A DNA stretch of 35,090 bases from JBAWAP01 sp049589355 (GCA_049589355.1 JBAWAP010000188.1:1-35090); one strand, 5' to 3'; counted from the stretch's first letter, positions 24,232 to 31,942 are shown. Translations and numbers: made by a program. The notes: generated by a model not told the origin, from the sequence alone.

Positions 24232-24488
24232 CGGGGCTCCACAATCAACTTTATCGCCGTGCGCTGTTTGCCCTCGATTTCCACATCGGCGAAGGCAGGA
24301 ATACAGATCACATCTATCCCATCGAGAGCAAGGTACCCCCTGGCTATGGCCACCGCTTTGACTGCCTGGTTTACTGCTCCCGCACCGATTGCCTGAGCCT
24401 CAGCTCGTCCGCTTTCTCGAACCACCCCAGCAACGGCTCCCGCCACTGCTGTAGACCTTGATCTCGCTGATACCTTGAGGATCCCCAT
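24228..24488 (-). CDS. spoVS: Stage V sporulation protein S homologue
   Basis: 86 residues with the canonical SpoVS sequence: M-G-I-L-K-V-S-A-R-S, V-A-G-A-V-A-G-V-V-R-E, A-I-G-A-G-A-V-N-Q-A-V-K-A-V-A-I-A-R-G, and R-T-A-I-K-L-I-V-E-P-R at the end. An Alba-like nucleic-acid-binding fold is known for the family. In non-sporulating bacteria its role is unclear. ATG 24488 has a GGAGGG site; the open frame extends upstream without similarity. Confidence 0.96.
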   Translation of the reverse strand: MGILKVSARSRSTAVAGAVAGVVRESGRAEAQAIGAGAVNQAVKAVAIARGYLALDGIDVICIPAFADVEIEGKQRTAIKLIVEPR

Positions 24489-24537
24489 GATTGCCCTCCA
24501 TTGTAGCCATAACGAATCTCTTGCCATTGTTAAATTG

Positions 24538-24609
24538 CCGGCTTGAGGCCTGAAACTAAGTAAACCGATGCAATCAGGCCTAACATTAAACCTGGAGGTG
24601 CCCTGCCGG
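24538..24609 (-). other. Structured 5' leader of spoVS
   Basis: Within the roughly 135-nt spoVS leader, AGGCCTGA (24581-24574) pairs with TCAGGCCT (24553-24546) over 8 bp, enclosed by a CCGGC/GCCGG helix (24605-24609 with 24538-24542). No known riboswitch class was recognised. Confidence 0.4.
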
Positions 24610-24631
24610 TTAAGCCCTTTTTCTCTAAGAT

Positions 24632-24660
24632 ATTTTACACGATTATCGTGATGGAAGCAA
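24632..24660 (-). promoter_or_regulatory. spoVS: spoVS-PHP promoter with palindromic operator in its spacer
   Basis: Minus strand TTGCTT (24660-24655), 17-bp spacer, TAAAAT (24637-24632). A perfect 13-bp palindrome CACGATTATCGTG (24638-24650) fills most of the spacer, a typical repressor or MerR-type position. Confidence 0.65.
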
Positions 24661-25028
24661 GCCTTCGAACACACGAGCAGATGGTTTTCGATAAGACATC
24701 ACTGCAAGTTCCAGCAAAACATTTCTCTTTCTCGTAACTATTCAGGCTGGTCACCACAACAACTAGTCATAAATTGGCATATACCTACTACACCTTGTGA
24801 TCTAGCTGGTGGATTTCTCAGTGGGTTTCTCACTGGGATCATCGGATACTTCAATATGTAGTAGATATCCACTTTGCTAAGCACTACTTGTAGTGGCTGA
24901 GTAATTACCCATTTCTCTTTGTTAAAGCGCCTATCGTTGCTGTGAGCGGTGCGGTGAAAGCTCTCTGGCTTTAGACATAAGTACCCTTAAAACATTCTAG
25001 ACTTTAAGATTCTCCACCACAAAACCCA
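24661..25028. other. Gene-free AT-rich stretch upstream of the dnaA promoter
   Basis: No coding frame or RNA gene is recognised. It holds a 12-bp tandem repeat, TTTCTCAGTGGG then TTTCTCACTGGG (24814-24837), and near-repeats of GTAGT(A/G) around 24858-24896. No strict DnaA boxes (TTATNCACA) were found. Confidence 0.4.
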
Positions 25029-25057
25029 TTGTCAAAAGGAGAGAATTTTGGTAAAAT
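25029..25057 (+). promoter_or_regulatory. dnaA: Putative promoter of dnaA
   Basis: TTGTCA (25029-25034), 17-bp spacer, TAAAAT (25052-25057). It would give a leader of about 410 nt that starts with small hairpins: CGCT/AGCG (25064-25074) and GCGCAAGG/CCTTGTGC (25072-25090). Confidence 0.55.
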
Positions 25058-25368
25058 ATCCCTCGCTGGTAGCGCAAGGCAGCCTTGTGCACGCCAATGA
25101 GATTTCGCCTTGCAAATGGAATCCACTTGGTAAGGTAGCACCTATGGCAATCATTTTGTTATTAGTGATTTGCCCTCATAAGGACCTTGTGTCACCACAG
25201 CTTCCATTGAACACCCCATGTTCTAAGTTGCACCATAAGCACCTACTAAACCCCCGAAACATATCTGCCAAAAAAACAACTGCTTGAGCAAGGACGCTCG
25301 AAAAGCCGTTAGGCATCTACATAATCACAAGCGATACATTATTCTTTCTTGGGGCAGCCCCAGGCCGT

Positions 25369-25414
25369 TCGGCTGAGGGCTTCGACTGAGCTCAACCGAA
25401 GTCCTTAGGCCGAA
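25369..25414. repeat. REP-like imperfect palindrome just upstream of dnaA
   Basis: TTCGGCTGAGGGCTTCG (25369-25385) mirrors CGAAGTCCTTAGGCCGAA (25397-25414) around ACTGAGCTCAAC, itself near-palindromic. It resembles the widespread CTTCGACT...CTCA-type intergenic palindromes. It lies 61 bp before the dnaA ATG, in the mRNA leader. Confidence 0.6.
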
Positions 25415-25475
25415 GCCAACCAAAGGCAGCTTAACCGACCAAACGTAGTGAGCGAGAAGGCAGCGCAGAGACAGC

Positions 25476-26825
25476 ATGAACGCTGATCAGATTTGGCAGG
25501 CAGCACTAGGTGAATTACAATTGCAAATGACCAAGCCTACCTTTGATACCTGGCTCAAGAACACCAGAGCCATCTCCTATGAGGATGGTACTCTAATCAT
25601 AGGAGTCCACAATGCCTATGCCAAAGATTGGCTTGAAAACCGTCTCATGTCCATTATCAAGCGCACCCTGGTCGGCATTGTGGGCCGCGCTGTAGAGGCA
25701 AGATTCGTCCTAGACATTAAAACCCTTGGCGAGGAGGACCCCCTGCCCTTGCTGCAATCATCAGCTCCCCAATCTGAAACAAGCACTGCCAAGAATCCCC
25801 CGTCAATGATGCTCAACTCAAGATATACTTTCTCTACCTTCGTCGTTGGCCCCAGCAACCGCTTGGCTCACGCTGCTGCTCTGGCGGTGGCTGAGAATCC
25901 GGCCAAGGCTTACAATCCCCTATTTATCTACGGGGGTGTGGGGTTGGGCAAGACTCACCTTATGCACGCGCTAGGCCACGCCTGCCAAGACAAAGGCCTC
26001 CGGGTGCTCTATGCCTCCTCCGAAAAGTTCACTAATGAATTAATCAATTCCATCCGCAATCATAGCACCGAGAATTTTAGAGGTAAGTACCGGACCATAG
26101 ATGTGTTGCTATTGGATGATATCCACTTCATTGCTGGCAAGGAGAGCACCCAGGAGGAGTTCTTCCATACTTTTAACGCTCTGCACGCTGCTAACAAGCA
26201 GATCGTCATCTCCAGTGACCGTGCTCCTAAGGCTATTCTCACCCTGGAGGAGCGCTTATGCTCCCGCTTCGAGGGAGGGCTCATAGCTGACATCCAACCA
26301 CCAGATCTGGAAACTCGCATCGCCATCTTGCGCTTCAAACGAGAATCCCTTCTAATACCTGTACCTGATCAGGTTATCGAATATGTTGCCCACAAGTTCA
26401 TGAGCAACGTCCGTGAGTTAGAGGGGGCTTTGAACCGAGTTGTAGCCGAGGCTATATCAGAAAGACAGCCCCTGACGATTGAGTCGGCTGCCGTTGCTTT
26501 GCAGGGCATGCTCGTTAATCAGAAAAAGTGCACTCCAGAGGCTGTGATTGAGGCTGTGGCCGATTTCTATTCCCTGGGTCCTGAGGATCTCAAGGGGCGA
26601 AGCCGTAACAAGAAGGTGATTAAGCCACGCCAGATTGCCATGTATCTAACACGCCAGGAAACACAAGCCTCTTTACCTCAGATAGGGAAGGTTTTGGGAG
26701 GACGTGACCATACCACTGTGTTATATGGCCTGAAGAAGATCAGCGATCAAACAGAGAGAGATGAAATACTACGTCGCGAGATATTAGCCATCAGGAAGAT
26801 GCTCCACAACAACGACGCGAGATAG
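25476..26825 (+). CDS. dnaA: Chromosomal replication initiator protein DnaA
   Basis: 449 residues. Domain I (about 1-85, W-x-x-A-L-G-E-L-Q-L-Q-M-T-K-P-T-F-D-T-W-L), short linker, AAA+ domain III with G-G-V-G-L-G-K-T-H (Walker A) and L-L-L-D-D-I-H-F (Walker B), and domain IV with the DnaA-box-binding signature R-D-H-T-T-V-L-Y-G-L near the end. The start is set by family alignment; the ribosome site is weak. dnaN does not follow; instead a terminator and a DnaA-box cluster do. Confidence 0.98.
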   Translation: MNADQIWQAALGELQLQMTKPTFDTWLKNTRAISYEDGTLIIGVHNAYAKDWLENRLMSIIKRTLVGIVGRAVEARFVLDIKTLGEEDPLPLLQSSAPQSETSTAKNPPSMMLNSRYTFSTFVVGPSNRLAHAAALAVAENPAKAYNPLFIYGGVGLGKTHLMHALGHACQDKGLRVLYASSEKFTNELINSIRNHSTENFRGKYRTIDVLLLDDIHFIAGKESTQEEFFHTFNALHAANKQIVISSDRAPKAILTLEERLCSRFEGGLIADIQPPDLETRIAILRFKRESLLIPVPDQVIEYVAHKFMSNVRELEGALNRVVAEAISERQPLTIESAAVALQGMLVNQKKCTPEAVIEAVADFYSLGPEDLKGRSRNKKVIKPRQIAMYLTRQETQASLPQIGKVLGGRDHTTVLYGLKKISDQTERDEILRREILAIRKMLHNNDAR

Positions 26826-26847
26826 TACTTACTTCACTTTGGGACAG

Positions 26848-26892
26848 AACAAGGAGATGAGACAGCTATAAATGCCCATCTCCTTTGTTTTT
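26848..26892 (+). terminator. Rho-independent terminator of dnaA
   Basis: AACAAGGAGATG (26848-26859) pairs with CATCTCCTTTGTT (26877-26889), with one bulged base, followed by TTTT and a pyrimidine run. It lies 22 bp after the dnaA stop. Confidence 0.8.
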
Positions 26893-26906
26893 CTCCCTGA
26901 TCCACT

Positions 26907-27121
26907 TGTTGATAGAGCCTGTTGATAACTGCTTGTTATCTGTGGATAACAAGGTGGGATTGGGGATAACTTTAACACGCCCACGCGACACTCCATGCCC
27001 CAGATATTGTGCTGCACTAGAGAGCCTACTCTATATCTTGTAGCAGGTATCACTGATTATCAAGGGTTTTCTTGTGAATTCAGTTTCTTTAACCCCATAT
27101 TTATCCCCAACTTTATCCACA
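26907..27121. other. oriC: Probable replication origin (oriC): DnaA-box cluster
   Basis: Between dnaA and the histidine kinase gene lie perfect or near-perfect DnaA boxes: CTATCAACA (26907-26915, minus), TTATCAACA (26920-26928, minus), TTATCCACA (26941-26949, minus), TTATCCCCA (26961-26969, minus), TTATCCCCA (27101-27109, plus) and TTATCCACA (27113-27121, plus). The minus boxes at 26920, 26941 and 26961 are 20-21 bp apart, two helical turns. The boxes point away from a 130-bp centre that contains AT-rich patches. No protein is encoded in 26826-27279. Confidence 0.8.
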
Positions 27122-27279
27122 CCCCTATTTGCTACAGCTACCCCACTATTCCCTACAGCCTGCGCTTCCTCGCATCACCTCCCCAACCATTAGTTGCTAG
27201 CTCTATAAGCGCGGCAGCTTTCCAGTTCTCCACAAAGCCTACTACGACTACTATATCTAAGAAATGACAAGGTAGATAG

Positions 27280-28395
27280 TTAATAACTCTCATGCTCAAT
27301 TGGCAAAGTAATAGTGAATCTGGTCCCTAATCCTACTACGCTTTCTACAATTATCTTGCCTCCATGAGCTTCAACGATTTGTTTAGCAATAGTTAGTCCA
27401 AGGCCTATTCCTCTGTCTTTGCCAGCCCTTGATTTGTCCACTTGATAAAAGCGTTCGAAGATGTGCTCTAGGTCTTCTGGAGGGATACCAGGCCCTGTGT
27501 CGGTCACGGCGATTTCTACCATTGAGGCTATTATTTCTCTTTTCCTCGGTTTCTCCTTTACCTCCTGTGCCTTAATCGTCACCTTCCCGGTTGAAGGGGT
27601 ATGCTTCAGGGCATTGTCCAGGAGATTGGTAAATACTTGGGCTAGCCGATCCTTATCGCCGGTTAAAGGAGGTAAATCAGGCGTGTCTAATTCCAGTTCT
27701 ATATTGCCTTCCGCGGCTCGCGGGGCGAATTTCTCAACGCTTACTCCTAATATCTTGGCTAGATCCACAGGCTCGCGTATCATTTCAATTTGCCCTGACT
27801 CAATACGGGCCAAATCCAGTAACTCGCCTACGAGCCGAGACATCCGATTGGCTTCGCCGCTGATGATTTCCACTGCTCGGTAGCGATTCAGTTCATCGTC
27901 GGCTGTGCCGTCCAAGATAGCTTGTGAGAATCCCTGGATAGAGGTTAGGGGTGTCTTGAGCTCGTGGGACACATTGGCTACAAAGTCTCGTTGAGCCTGG
28001 CGGGAGGCTTTTACCTCACGGGCCATGGTGTTGAAACTAGCTGCCAAGCGACCTACTTCATCGGAGGATGTGATGTCCAAAGTTTGGTCATAGTTGCCGC
28101 GAGCGATTTCCTCGGTAGCGGCGGTCATGCGCCGCAGAGGTTTAGCAATGGAGCGAGCAATAAGCAAAGCCAGGATGATCGAGATGGCTAAGGTCACAAG
28201 GCTGGCCTGGAGAAAGCGTTTAGCTACGTCTTTGAGGATGGTTCGAAGGCCACGACGGGGCGAGGCCAGGAGGGCCACAAACATTCGGGGTGGGCTTTCG
28301 CTGTCTTCGGCAGCAAAGCGGGGAGGCGTTGCTTGTAGGGCAACATAGAGCAGCGTGTCCCCACTGGGGGTGGTTATCCTAGCTGAAATGAGCCG
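27280..28395 (-). CDS. Sensor histidine kinase, 5'-truncated
   Basis: The C-terminal part is intact: one membrane helix (L-A-I-S-I-I-L-A-L-L-I-A), HAMP, HisKA with F-V-A-N-V-S-H-E-L-K-T-P (phospho-accepting His), and HATPase_c with N-boxes (N-L-L-D-N-A-L-K-H), D-T-G-P-G-I and G-L-G-L. Similarity begins only in the second half of an extracytoplasmic sensor domain (I-T-T-P-S-G-D-T-L-L-Y-V); the first membrane helix and the sensor start are missing. Upstream the frame runs into a terminator and tRNA-Arg, so those codons are not real. The first in-frame ATG (28284) has no ribosome site. No response regulator is adjacent. Probably a truncated, perhaps dead, gene. Confidence 0.8.
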   Translation of the reverse strand, partial: RLISARITTPSGDTLLYVALQATPPRFAAEDSESPPRMFVALLASPRRGLRTILKDVAKRFLQASLVTLAISIILALLIARSIAKPLRRMTAATEEIARGNYDQTLDITSSDEVGRLAASFNTMAREVKASRQAQRDFVANVSHELKTPLTSIQGFSQAILDGTADDELNRYRAVEIISGEANRMSRLVGELLDLARIESGQIEMIREPVDLAKILGVSVEKFAPRAAEGNIELELDTPDLPPLTGDKDRLAQVFTNLLDNALKHTPSTGKVTIKAQEVKEKPRKREIIASMVEIAVTDTGPGIPPEDLEHIFERFYQVDKSRAGKDRGIGLGLTIAKQIVEAHGGKIIVESVVGLGTRFTITLPIEHESY

Positions 28396-28408
28396 AAAAA
28401 GCAAGGAG

Positions 28409-28446
28409 AAAAAAGAAGCCCTCTCAGGAATTGATTCAGAGGGGCT
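28409..28446 (-). terminator. Rho-independent terminator after tRNA-Arg
   Basis: Minus strand AGCCCCTCT (28446-28438) pairs with AGAGGGCT (28424-28417) with one bulged C, followed by TC and TTTTTT (28414-28409). It ends the rpoD-tRNA-Arg transcript and lies inside the open frame that extends upstream of the kinase. Confidence 0.75.
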
Positions 28447-28480
28447 CCCATGAAACTTTTGTTTATCGCTGGCCAAGAGG

Positions 28481-28553
28481 CGCCCCTGGAGGGAGTCGAA
28501 CCCCCGACACAAGGTTTAGGAAACCTCTGCTCTATCCTCTGAGCTACAGGGGC
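28481..28553 (-). tRNA. tRNA-Arg (anticodon CCT)
   Basis: Acceptor GCCCCTG pairs with CAGGGGC, the D arm is GCTCAGAGGATAGAGC, the anticodon loop is TTCCTAA with anticodon CCT, and the T arm contains GGTTCGACTCC. No CCA is encoded. It starts 14 bp after the rpoD stop and is probably co-transcribed with it. Confidence 0.95.
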
Positions 28554-28567
28554 ACCGTGACTTCTGT

Positions 28568-29755
28568 TTAGGTAAGATACTCCTTCAGTTGGCGGCTGCG
28601 ACGTGGGTGGCGCAATCGGCGCAGAGCCTTGCCCTCGATTTGGCGAATGCGCTCCCGCGTCAGGCCGAACTTTTGCCCCACTTCCTCTAAAGTGTAACTT
28701 CTTCCATCCTGCAGGCCGAAGCGCAGGCGCAAAATGCGAGCCTCGCGAGGTGTAAGGGTAGCTAAGACCTCCTCCATTTTCTCCTTTAACAACTGCTCGT
28801 AGGCGCTCTGGGTGGGGGTAGGGGTGGTGTCGTCTTCGATGAAGCTTCCCAGTTCATTATCCTCCTCCTCACCTACTGGCTTTTCTAGAGAGAGGGGGCG
28901 CCATGACACTCTAAGCATCCATCGCACCTTGCGGGGTTCCAGTTTCAACTCCTCGGCTATCTCCTCGGGGGTAGGCTTGCGTCCCTGCTCCTGCTCAAGT
29001 CGCCTTGCTGTCTTGTAGAGTCTCCTGATGCGGTCACTCATGTGAACAGGGACGCGGATGGTGCGCCCCTGGTCGGCGATGGCCCGGGTGATGGTTTGGC
29101 GAATCCACCAAGTCGCATAGGTACTGAATCTGTAGCCTCGCCGATAGTCGAACTTCTCGACAGCTTTCATCAGCCCAAGGTTACCCTCCTGGATCAAATC
29201 AAGGAATGGCACCCCTCGCCCCATGTATTTCTTGGCGATGCTGACCACCAGGCGGGTGTTGGCCTTAATGAGGTGCTCTCGGGCTGCTCTACCTTCGTCA
29301 ATAGCTCGCTCCAGCTTCCTTCGCTCTTCTGGGGCGTGACCGTCCTTGCTCAGGCGACGCTGGGCCGCTTCGCCTCTTTCCAAAAGCTTAGCCAGCTTTA
29401 TTTCCTCCTGAGTCGTCAGAAGGGGCACGCGGGCCATCTCTTTTAGATACAGGCCAATGGAATCGTCGCTGGAGATGCCACTCAAATCGAGAACATCTTT
29501 GTCTTCTTGCTCTTCTTCCTCTGTACTTTCTTCTTTCTCTTTTATCCCTTTGTCGGCAGTTTCTCCTCTCTCATCCTCGTAGATCTCGATACCTGCCTCC
29601 TGAAGATAAATGAAGACCTCCTCCAGTTCCTCCAAGTTCTCCTCCACCTCAGGAAAGGCCTCCAGTACATCATCGAGGGTAAGGTGCCCCTGCATTTCAG
29701 CTCTTTCCATAAGCTCCGCTACTGTGTCTATTTCTCTTTCTGGGTATATACTCAT
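28568..29755 (-). CDS. rpoD: RNA polymerase housekeeping sigma factor (sigma70/SigA)
   Basis: 395 residues. Region 1.1-like N-terminus, acidic stretch (about 60-90), region 1.2 (D-S-I-G-L-Y-L-K-E-M-A-R-V-P-L-L), region 2 with G-N-L-G-L-M-K-A-V-E-K-F-D-Y and T-Y-A-T-W-W-I-R-Q, region 3, and region 4.2 with T-L-E-E-V-G-Q-K-F-G-L-T-R-E-R-I-R-Q. The length fits a short SigA without the large insertion of proteobacterial RpoD. Preceded 16 bp upstream by yceD; the strong promoter of the pair is upstream of yceD. Confidence 0.96.
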   Translation of the reverse strand: MSIYPEREIDTVAELMERAEMQGHLTLDDVLEAFPEVEENLEELEEVFIYLQEAGIEIYEDERGETADKGIKEKEESTEEEEQEDKDVLDLSGISSDDSIGLYLKEMARVPLLTTQEEIKLAKLLERGEAAQRRLSKDGHAPEERRKLERAIDEGRAAREHLIKANTRLVVSIAKKYMGRGVPFLDLIQEGNLGLMKAVEKFDYRRGYRFSTYATWWIRQTITRAIADQGRTIRVPVHMSDRIRRLYKTARRLEQEQGRKPTPEEIAEELKLEPRKVRWMLRVSWRPLSLEKPVGEEEDNELGSFIEDDTTPTPTQSAYEQLLKEKMEEVLATLTPREARILRLRFGLQDGRSYTLEEVGQKFGLTRERIRQIEGKALRRLRHPRRSRQLKEYLT

Positions 29756-29771
29756 CCTTCAAATCTCCGTT

Positions 29772-30263
29772 CTATAGCAGTTCCTTGAGCCCTACCAAGC
29801 GGGGATCGATGATTTCCTGCACGCAGTCGCAAGGCCCCTCGGTTAGGTTTTTTCCGCACTTGATGCATAACCCACGACAGTCGGGTTTACAAAGCGGTCG
29901 CATGGGCAGATCCAGCAGGATCTGTTCTCGTAAGGCCTCGGTGAGGTCTAAGATGCCCTTCACCCCGATGGGAAAAATCGTTCCTCCTTGGGGTCTTACA
30001 GGGGGCACGCCGAATTGACTCTCCAGATGGAAATCAATTGGCTGAGAAAAGATCTCCAGACAGCGGGCACATTCTAGCTGTACCTGGCTGTGTAACTGCC
30101 CTTCGCCAAAGATGCCTCTGTTGGTGCGTGTGAATTCGATGGTTCCCCGCACAAACTCCACGAATAGATCTTCTGCCAGCCTCTGTTGGGCCTCGTCTAT
30201 GTCGAATCTCATTTTAGAGCCGACTGGTTCTTCCAACAATCTGGCCAGGTTTAACCTGATCAT
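29772..30263 (-). CDS. DUF177 / YceD family protein
   Basis: About 163 residues. The family hallmarks are L-E-C-A-R-C-L in the middle and a C-terminal cysteine cluster (L-C-K-P-D-C-R-G-L-C-I-K-C-G-K-N-L ending in C-D-C-V). In most bacteria this gene precedes rpmF (ribosomal L32) and the protein has been linked to 23S rRNA accumulation. Here rpmF is absent and rpoD follows directly. ATG 30263 is chosen because the family starts near it and GAGGGTG precedes it. Confidence 0.88.
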   Translation of the reverse strand: MIRLNLARLLEEPVGSKMRFDIDEAQQRLAEDLFVEFVRGTIEFTRTNRGIFGEGQLHSQVQLECARCLEIFSQPIDFHLESQFGVPPVRPQGGTIFPIGVKGILDLTEALREQILLDLPMRPLCKPDCRGLCIKCGKNLTEGPCDCVQEIIDPRLVGLKELL

Positions 30264-30304
30264 TCTATTCACACCCTCTTCTGGCAGGGGTTGAGAGGCC
30301 CACA

Positions 30305-30369
30305 CAAAAAATGCGACCTACGGGCACCCCAGTGATTAACTGTCCTCAAGATGGGTCTCAGTCGCATTT
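30305..30369 (-). promoter_or_regulatory. Attenuator-like hairpin in the yceD-rpoD leader
   Basis: In the leader, AAATGCGAC (30369-30361) pairs perfectly with GTCGCATTT (30317-30309), with T residues continuing to 30305. The 43-nt loop contains further self-complementary bits. This looks like a long-loop Rho-independent terminator between the promoter and the first gene. It could attenuate the operon or release a small RNA of about 75 nt. Confidence 0.55.
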
Positions 30370-30386
30370 ACTCTCAAGGCATATAT

Positions 30387-30415
30387 ATTATAGCACAATA
30401 ACAGTGATATGTCAA
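30387..30415 (-). promoter_or_regulatory. Perfect consensus sigma70 promoter of yceD-rpoD-tRNA-Arg
   Basis: Minus strand TTGACA (30415-30410), exactly 17 bp, TATAAT (30392-30387). It lies 7 bp past the phosphoribosyltransferase stop, and transcription should start near 30380. Confidence 0.92.
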
Positions 30416-30421
30416 GTGTTT

Positions 30422-31099
30422 TTACATAAAGTTCCCCTCTTCTACAGCTCTCAGGTAGGCTTTCACTTCGTCGTCGGTAAGGTCGGGGAAGTGTTGATAG
30501 AAACTGGCCACGGCAAAGCTTCGTGTCTCCCGCACTATGAGGCAGACCAACTCATCCGCCAGAGGTTCAACCTGCCGCACAGAACTTGCTGGGCTGACTG
30601 GCACAGCCACGACGACCTTTGCTGGCTCCTGTCGGCGCACAGCCCTGATGGCAGCAATCATCGTGAAACCCGAAGCCAGCCCGTCGTCTATAAGGATGGC
30701 CGTCTTTCCCTTCAACCCTGGCGGAGGGCGGTTGCCACGGTACTGTTCGACTCGCCGCCGCACCTCGCCCAGAACTTGCTGTGCCAGGGCCGCGATTTCC
30801 TCTGGGGGGAGGCCAAGCTGAGCCACTAGGGGTTGATTTAGGATCACTGTGCCGTCGGCGGTGACAGCCCCGAAGCCCGCCTCGGGGTTGCCGGGAATGG
30901 GGATCTTGCGAGGGATGATCAGATCAAGGGGAGCCCTCAGGGCCTTGGCTACAGGATAGGCTACTGGCACGCCGCCGCGCGGGATGGCCAGGACGATGGC
31001 TTCCTCACCATCGTATTCTCTGTGCAGCATCTCCTTGGCCAATTGCCGGCCCGCATCCAGCCGATCGGCGAAAACCGGGCTTTCCCTCGTGAAGATCAT
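30422..31099 (-). CDS. Phosphoribosyltransferase family protein
   Basis: 225 residues. Type I phosphoribosyltransferase: early motif A-I-P-R-G-G-V-P-V-A, then the PRPP-binding loop T-A-I-L-I-D-D-G-L-A-S-G-F-T-M. Relatives are annotated as putative phosphoribosyltransferases of unknown substrate and are often in stress operons. The start abuts the pcm stop with no gap, so the two are translationally coupled. Confidence 0.92.
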   Translation of the reverse strand: MIFTRESPVFADRLDAGRQLAKEMLHREYDGEEAIVLAIPRGGVPVAYPVAKALRAPLDLIIPRKIPIPGNPEAGFGAVTADGTVILNQPLVAQLGLPPEEIAALAQQVLGEVRRRVEQYRGNRPPPGLKGKTAILIDDGLASGFTMIAAIRAVRRQEPAKVVVAVPVSPASSVRQVEPLADELVCLIVRETRSFAVASFYQHFPDLTDDEVKAYLRAVEEGNFM

Positions 31100-31774
31100 C
31101 TACTCTTCCCAACCGTATTCCCCTACTAGGGGCACGAAAGCCACGGCGGTTAGGCGTTCCCTTATCAGTAGGTCCCCTTGACGCCTCACCTTAACCAGCA
31201 CCTGGGACCACTGGCTCCCCACCGGGGCCACCAAACGCCCCCCATCGGCCAACTGGTCCGTCAAAGGCCGGGGGACATCTGGGGCAGCGGCAGTGATGAT
31301 GATGGCCTCGTAGGGGGAGTGTTCCGGCCAGCCCAGGGTGCCATTGCCCACCCTGACCACGATGTTGTCGTAGCCCAGTTGAGCGAGGATCTTCTCAGCT
31401 TGTTGAGCCAGCACGGCGTGGCGTTCTACACTGTACACTTGACGGGCCAGGTGGCTCAGGATGGCTGCCTGGTAGCCGGAGCCCGTGCCGACTTCCAAAA
31501 CCGTTTCTTGCCCTGCGAGCTCCAGGATTTCGGTCATCAGAGCTACGATGTAGGGCTGGGAGATGGTTTGCCCGTGTCCAATGGGCAGAGGACCGTCACA
31601 GTAGGCTAGACTGTGCATGCTCTCCGGGATGAATAGGTGACGAGGTACCTGGCGCATAGCCTCCAGCACTCGCTTGTCCTTGATGCCACGGCGGGCCAAC
31701 TGACTTTTGACCATGTGCTCTCGTTCCTTCTCGTAGTCTGTGCTTACACTCCGGGCTTTGCCTTGTCTCAGCAT
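31100..31774 (-). CDS. pcm: Protein-L-isoaspartate O-methyltransferase
   Basis: 224 residues. SAM-dependent repair of isoaspartyl residues in aged proteins. Motifs: F-I-P-E-S-M-H-S-L-A-Y-C-D, G-H-G-Q-T-I-S-Q-P, the SAM site V-L-E-V-G-T-G-S-G-Y-Q-A, and the C-terminal L-V-A-P-V-G. GGAGGAGAG lies directly before the ATG. Followed without gap by the phosphoribosyltransferase. Confidence 0.96.
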   Translation of the reverse strand: MLRQGKARSVSTDYEKEREHMVKSQLARRGIKDKRVLEAMRQVPRHLFIPESMHSLAYCDGPLPIGHGQTISQPYIVALMTEILELAGQETVLEVGTGSGYQAAILSHLARQVYSVERHAVLAQQAEKILAQLGYDNIVVRVGNGTLGWPEHSPYEAIIITAAAPDVPRPLTDQLADGGRLVAPVGSQWSQVLVKVRRQGDLLIRERLTAVAFVPLVGEYGWEE

Positions 31775-31851
31775 CTCTCCTCCCCCAGTCTCCCGTTGGC
31801 CCTTTTCACTCTGTAGTCAATTATATCACAGAAGACCGGTATTATCCACTC

Positions 31852-31884
31852 AAAGAAATAGCCGAGGCCTATTGACCTCGGCTA
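31852..31884 (-). terminator. Rho-independent terminator after the BldC-like gene
   Basis: Minus strand TAGCCGAGG (31884-31876), 8-nt loop, CCTCGGCTA (31867-31859), then TTTCTTT. Perfect 9-bp stem. It separates the BldC-like gene from pcm. Confidence 0.8.
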
Positions 31885-31942
31885 GATCAGCATTTCCACA
31901 AGATTATGCTCTAGATCCAATTATCTTTTGGCCCAAAAGGGC

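Noticed and set aside
25048..25287. 79-codon frame upstream of dnaA
   Set aside because: Its start lies inside the -10 region of the putative dnaA promoter, with no ribosome site and no recognisable similarity.
28396..28512. Upstream extension of the histidine kinase frame
   Set aside because: It reads through a Rho-independent terminator and into tRNA-Arg, and has no family similarity.
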